DNA of 7,951 nt from Deltaproteobacteria bacterium (GTDB lineage: Bacteria; Myxococcota_A; Polyangia; Haliangiales; Haliangiaceae), in assembly GCA_013813945.1 (NCBI GenBank), contig JACCQV010000274.1:1-7951 (forward strand), in the 5' to 3' direction. Positions 5,642 through 7,951 of this stretch are shown here, in pieces (position 1 is the first letter of the stretch; every line of letters begins with the position of its first letter). Below the pieces are notes generated by a model. That model saw nothing but the letters and a program-made list of their open reading frames with translations. It was not told the DNA's origin and ran no database searches. The translations under genes and the position numbers were made by a program.

Positions 5642-7087
5642 ATGTCGCGTGATTCGCTCGTCATCGCAGGTGCGACCGGCTTCGTGGGCCACGCCGTGGC
5701 GCAGAAGCTCGCCGCCCGAGCGGACCGGCTCGAGCTGGTCGGCCTGACGCGCGGGCGCCGCGCGATCGGCGCCTGGGATCGTCTGGTCTCGTGCGACTTG
5801 TTCTCACTCAAGGATGTCGAGCGTGCGCTGCAGGGCGCCCGGTTCGCGCTGTACCTCGTGCACTCGATGCTGCCGTCCGCGCGACTCGTGCAGGGGCAGT
5901 TCGCCGATCTCGATCTGATCTGCGCGGATAATTTCGGGCGTGCCGCGGCGAAGGCCGGCGTCGAGCAGGTCGTCTACCTCGGCGGCTTGATCCCGGAGCT
6001 CCCCCCCGATCAGCTCTCCGATCACCTGTCGAGCCGGCTCGAGGTCGAGGCGGCACTCGGTGCGCACGGCGTCCCGGTCACCACGCTGCGCGCCGGCATG
6101 GTGATCGGTCCGGGTGGCTCGTCGTTCGAGATCCTGACCCGCCTGGTTCGCCGACTGCCGGCGATGGTGCTGCCCGCCTGGAGCGAGCGCCGCTGTCAGG
6201 CGATCGATCTCGAGACCGTCGCCGCGCTGATCGACCATAGCGTCGGTCGAACCGAGACCTACGGTCAGACCTACGACATCGGCGGGCCGGATGCGCTGCG
6301 CTACCGCGAGATGATCCAGGTCGTCGGCGAGGAGCTCGGCACGCCGCGCCGCGCGATCGGGGTGCCGGTGCTGACGCCCAAGCTGTCGCGTCTCTGGGTC
6401 TCGTTGATCACCGGCGCACCACGCGCGCTGGTCGCCCCGCTGATCGAGAGCCTCAAGCACGACATGGGCTGCCATGATCGTCGGCTGCAAGAGGCCGCGG
6501 GTCTGCCCGGACTGCCGTTTCGTGCAGCGGTGGCAGCATCGCTCGCCGCCGACGCGGTCACTGCGTCGACGAAGCCCGCGGCGTATCGCCGTGCGCCCGC
6601 CGCGCCGATCACCGGCGTGCGCTCCGTGCAGCGGATCGCCTTACCGGCGGGGAGGGACGCCGAGTGGGCCGCGCACGAGTACATGCGGTGGCTGCCACAC
6701 GGCGTCTCACCGCTGCTGCGCGTCGAGGTCGACGACGCACGAACGTGCACGTTCTTCCTCGGCAGGAAGTCGAAACGGCCGCTGCTCGTCCTCACGTTCG
6801 CACACGAGCGCAGTGCGTCCGATCGCCAGCTGTTCTACGTCACCGGTGGAGGGCTCGCGCAGAAGACCGAGCGCGGGCGGCTGGAGTTTCGCGTCACGCC
6901 CGACCGCGAACACCTGCTGACCGCGATCCACGACTTCTTGCCGCGCCTGCCGTGGTGGCTGTACCGGATCACCCAGGCGCTCGTGCACCGCTGGGTGATG
7001 GCACGGTTCGGCAAGCACCTCGCGACCTTCCCGCGCGTGCAGCCGCCGTTGACCGTGGTCCGCGACCCGGCAGTTGCACTCAGATAG
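5642..7087 (+). CDS. Two-domain atypical SDR (NmrA/YbjT-like) NAD(P)-binding protein
   Basis: This protein of 481 residues has an N-terminal Rossmann domain (about 5-290) of the atypical extended SDR type, followed by a C-terminal domain (about 325-465). GATGFVG (10-16) gives the dinucleotide-binding glycine pattern. YLVHSM (71-76), VYLGGL (111-116), HLSSRLEVE (128-136), LRAGMVIGPG (149-158) and YDIGGPDALRY (211-221) match the NDUFA9/YbjT-like group. The usual SDR Tyr-x3-Lys pair is not seen, so it may not act as a classical reductase. The C-terminal domain has EYMRWLPHGVSPLLRVE (346-362), RGRLEFRV (411-418), and HDFLPRLPWWLYRITQ (430-445). Similar C-terminal halves occur in YbjT-type proteins of about this length (DUF2867 in E. 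coli YbjT); I am unsure this is the same domain. ATG 5642 has only a weak GAAG upstream. The 35-bp gap after the cyclase suggests co-transcription. Substrate and role are not known. Confidence 0.8.
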   Translation: MSRDSLVIAGATGFVGHAVAQKLAARADRLELVGLTRGRRAIGAWDRLVSCDLFSLKDVERALQGARFALYLVHSMLPSARLVQGQFADLDLICADNFGRAAAKAGVEQVVYLGGLIPELPPDQLSDHLSSRLEVEAALGAHGVPVTTLRAGMVIGPGGSSFEILTRLVRRLPAMVLPAWSERRCQAIDLETVAALIDHSVGRTETYGQTYDIGGPDALRYREMIQVVGEELGTPRRAIGVPVLTPKLSRLWVSLITGAPRALVAPLIESLKHDMGCHDRRLQEAAGLPGLPFRAAVAASLAADAVTASTKPAAYRRAPAAPITGVRSVQRIALPAGRDAEWAAHEYMRWLPHGVSPLLRVEVDDARTCTFFLGRKSKRPLLVLTFAHERSASDRQLFYVTGGGLAQKTERGRLEFRVTPDREHLLTAIHDFLPRLPWWLYRITQALVHRWVMARFGKHLATFPRVQPPLTVVRDPAVALR

Positions 7088-7238
7088 GTCCAGAGCCGGC
7101 TCGTATCCATCCGCATCCTCCTCGCATGATACCGCGCACCTCGAGCAGCAACCACCGTGCCTTTGGCGGGCGAGGGCAACGTCATGATCTCGCGTGGCCC
7201 GTGTCCGCGGGCCGGCATCGAGCCATGCGGGTAGCCAC
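7088..7238. other. Convergent intergenic region
   Basis: These 151 bp between two converging genes hold no plausible gene. The only structure I see is the GC-rich hairpin at 7196-7213. Confidence 0.5.
7196..7213. terminator. Possible bidirectional hairpin terminator
   Basis: GGCCCG (7196-7201) and CGGGCC (7208-7213) form a 6-bp all-GC stem with a 6-base loop, 25 bases before the end of the rightmost gene and between convergent genes. There is no T-tract on either side, so intrinsic termination is doubtful. Confidence 0.3.

Positions 7239-7951
<713 letters not shown>

Overview
The window is GC-rich (by eye roughly two-thirds G+C, strong G/C bias at third codon positions) and densely coding. 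The protein types suggest a Myxococcota or other deltaproteobacterial chromosome: an FHA-GGDEF cyclase, an orphan ECF-like sigma factor, a stand-alone E2-like acyltransferase, and a membrane-anchored protein with an Ala/Gly/Ser/Pro linker. This placement rests on gene style, not a marker gene. I see no mobile element, CRISPR array, tRNA or rRNA.

Layout. Positions 1-89 hold the start of a minus-strand gene with an N-terminal membrane helix, cut by the window edge. A small membrane-anchored protein (159-734, +) runs away from it and converges, with a 3-bp gap, on an ECF-like sigma factor (738-1397, -). A 206-bp divergent region with two dyad symmetries separates the sigma gene from a 2-oxoacid-dehydrogenase E2-like acyltransferase homologue (1604-2389, +). 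That gene converges, 11 bp apart, on glycerol kinase glpK (2401-3873, -).

glpK overlaps by 13 bp the end of the upstream monoacylglycerol-lipase-type hydrolase (3861-4646, -). The two form a tight bicistron that could release glycerol from an acylglycerol and convert it to glycerol-3-phosphate. A 78-bp divergent region with a good -35 element (TTGACA) leads to an FHA-GGDEF diguanylate cyclase (4725-5606, +). It is followed 35 bp later by a two-domain atypical SDR protein (5642-7087, +). After a 151-bp convergent gap lies the C-terminal part of a polytopic membrane protein (7239 to beyond 7951, -), probably of the CDP-alcohol phosphatidyltransferase family.

How they fit together. The clearest unit is lipase-glpK, whose product glycerol-3-phosphate feeds phospholipid synthesis or central metabolism. 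The partial gene at the right edge, if it is a phosphatidyltransferase, would use glycerol-3-phosphate or a related alcohol, but it is a separate transcription unit. The cyclase is divergent from the lipase operon and may share regulation with it. The most unusual points are the E2-like protein with Glu in place of the catalytic His, a glycerol kinase lacking the known allosteric motifs, and a cyclase with a possible self-ligand N-terminus and an altered I-site.
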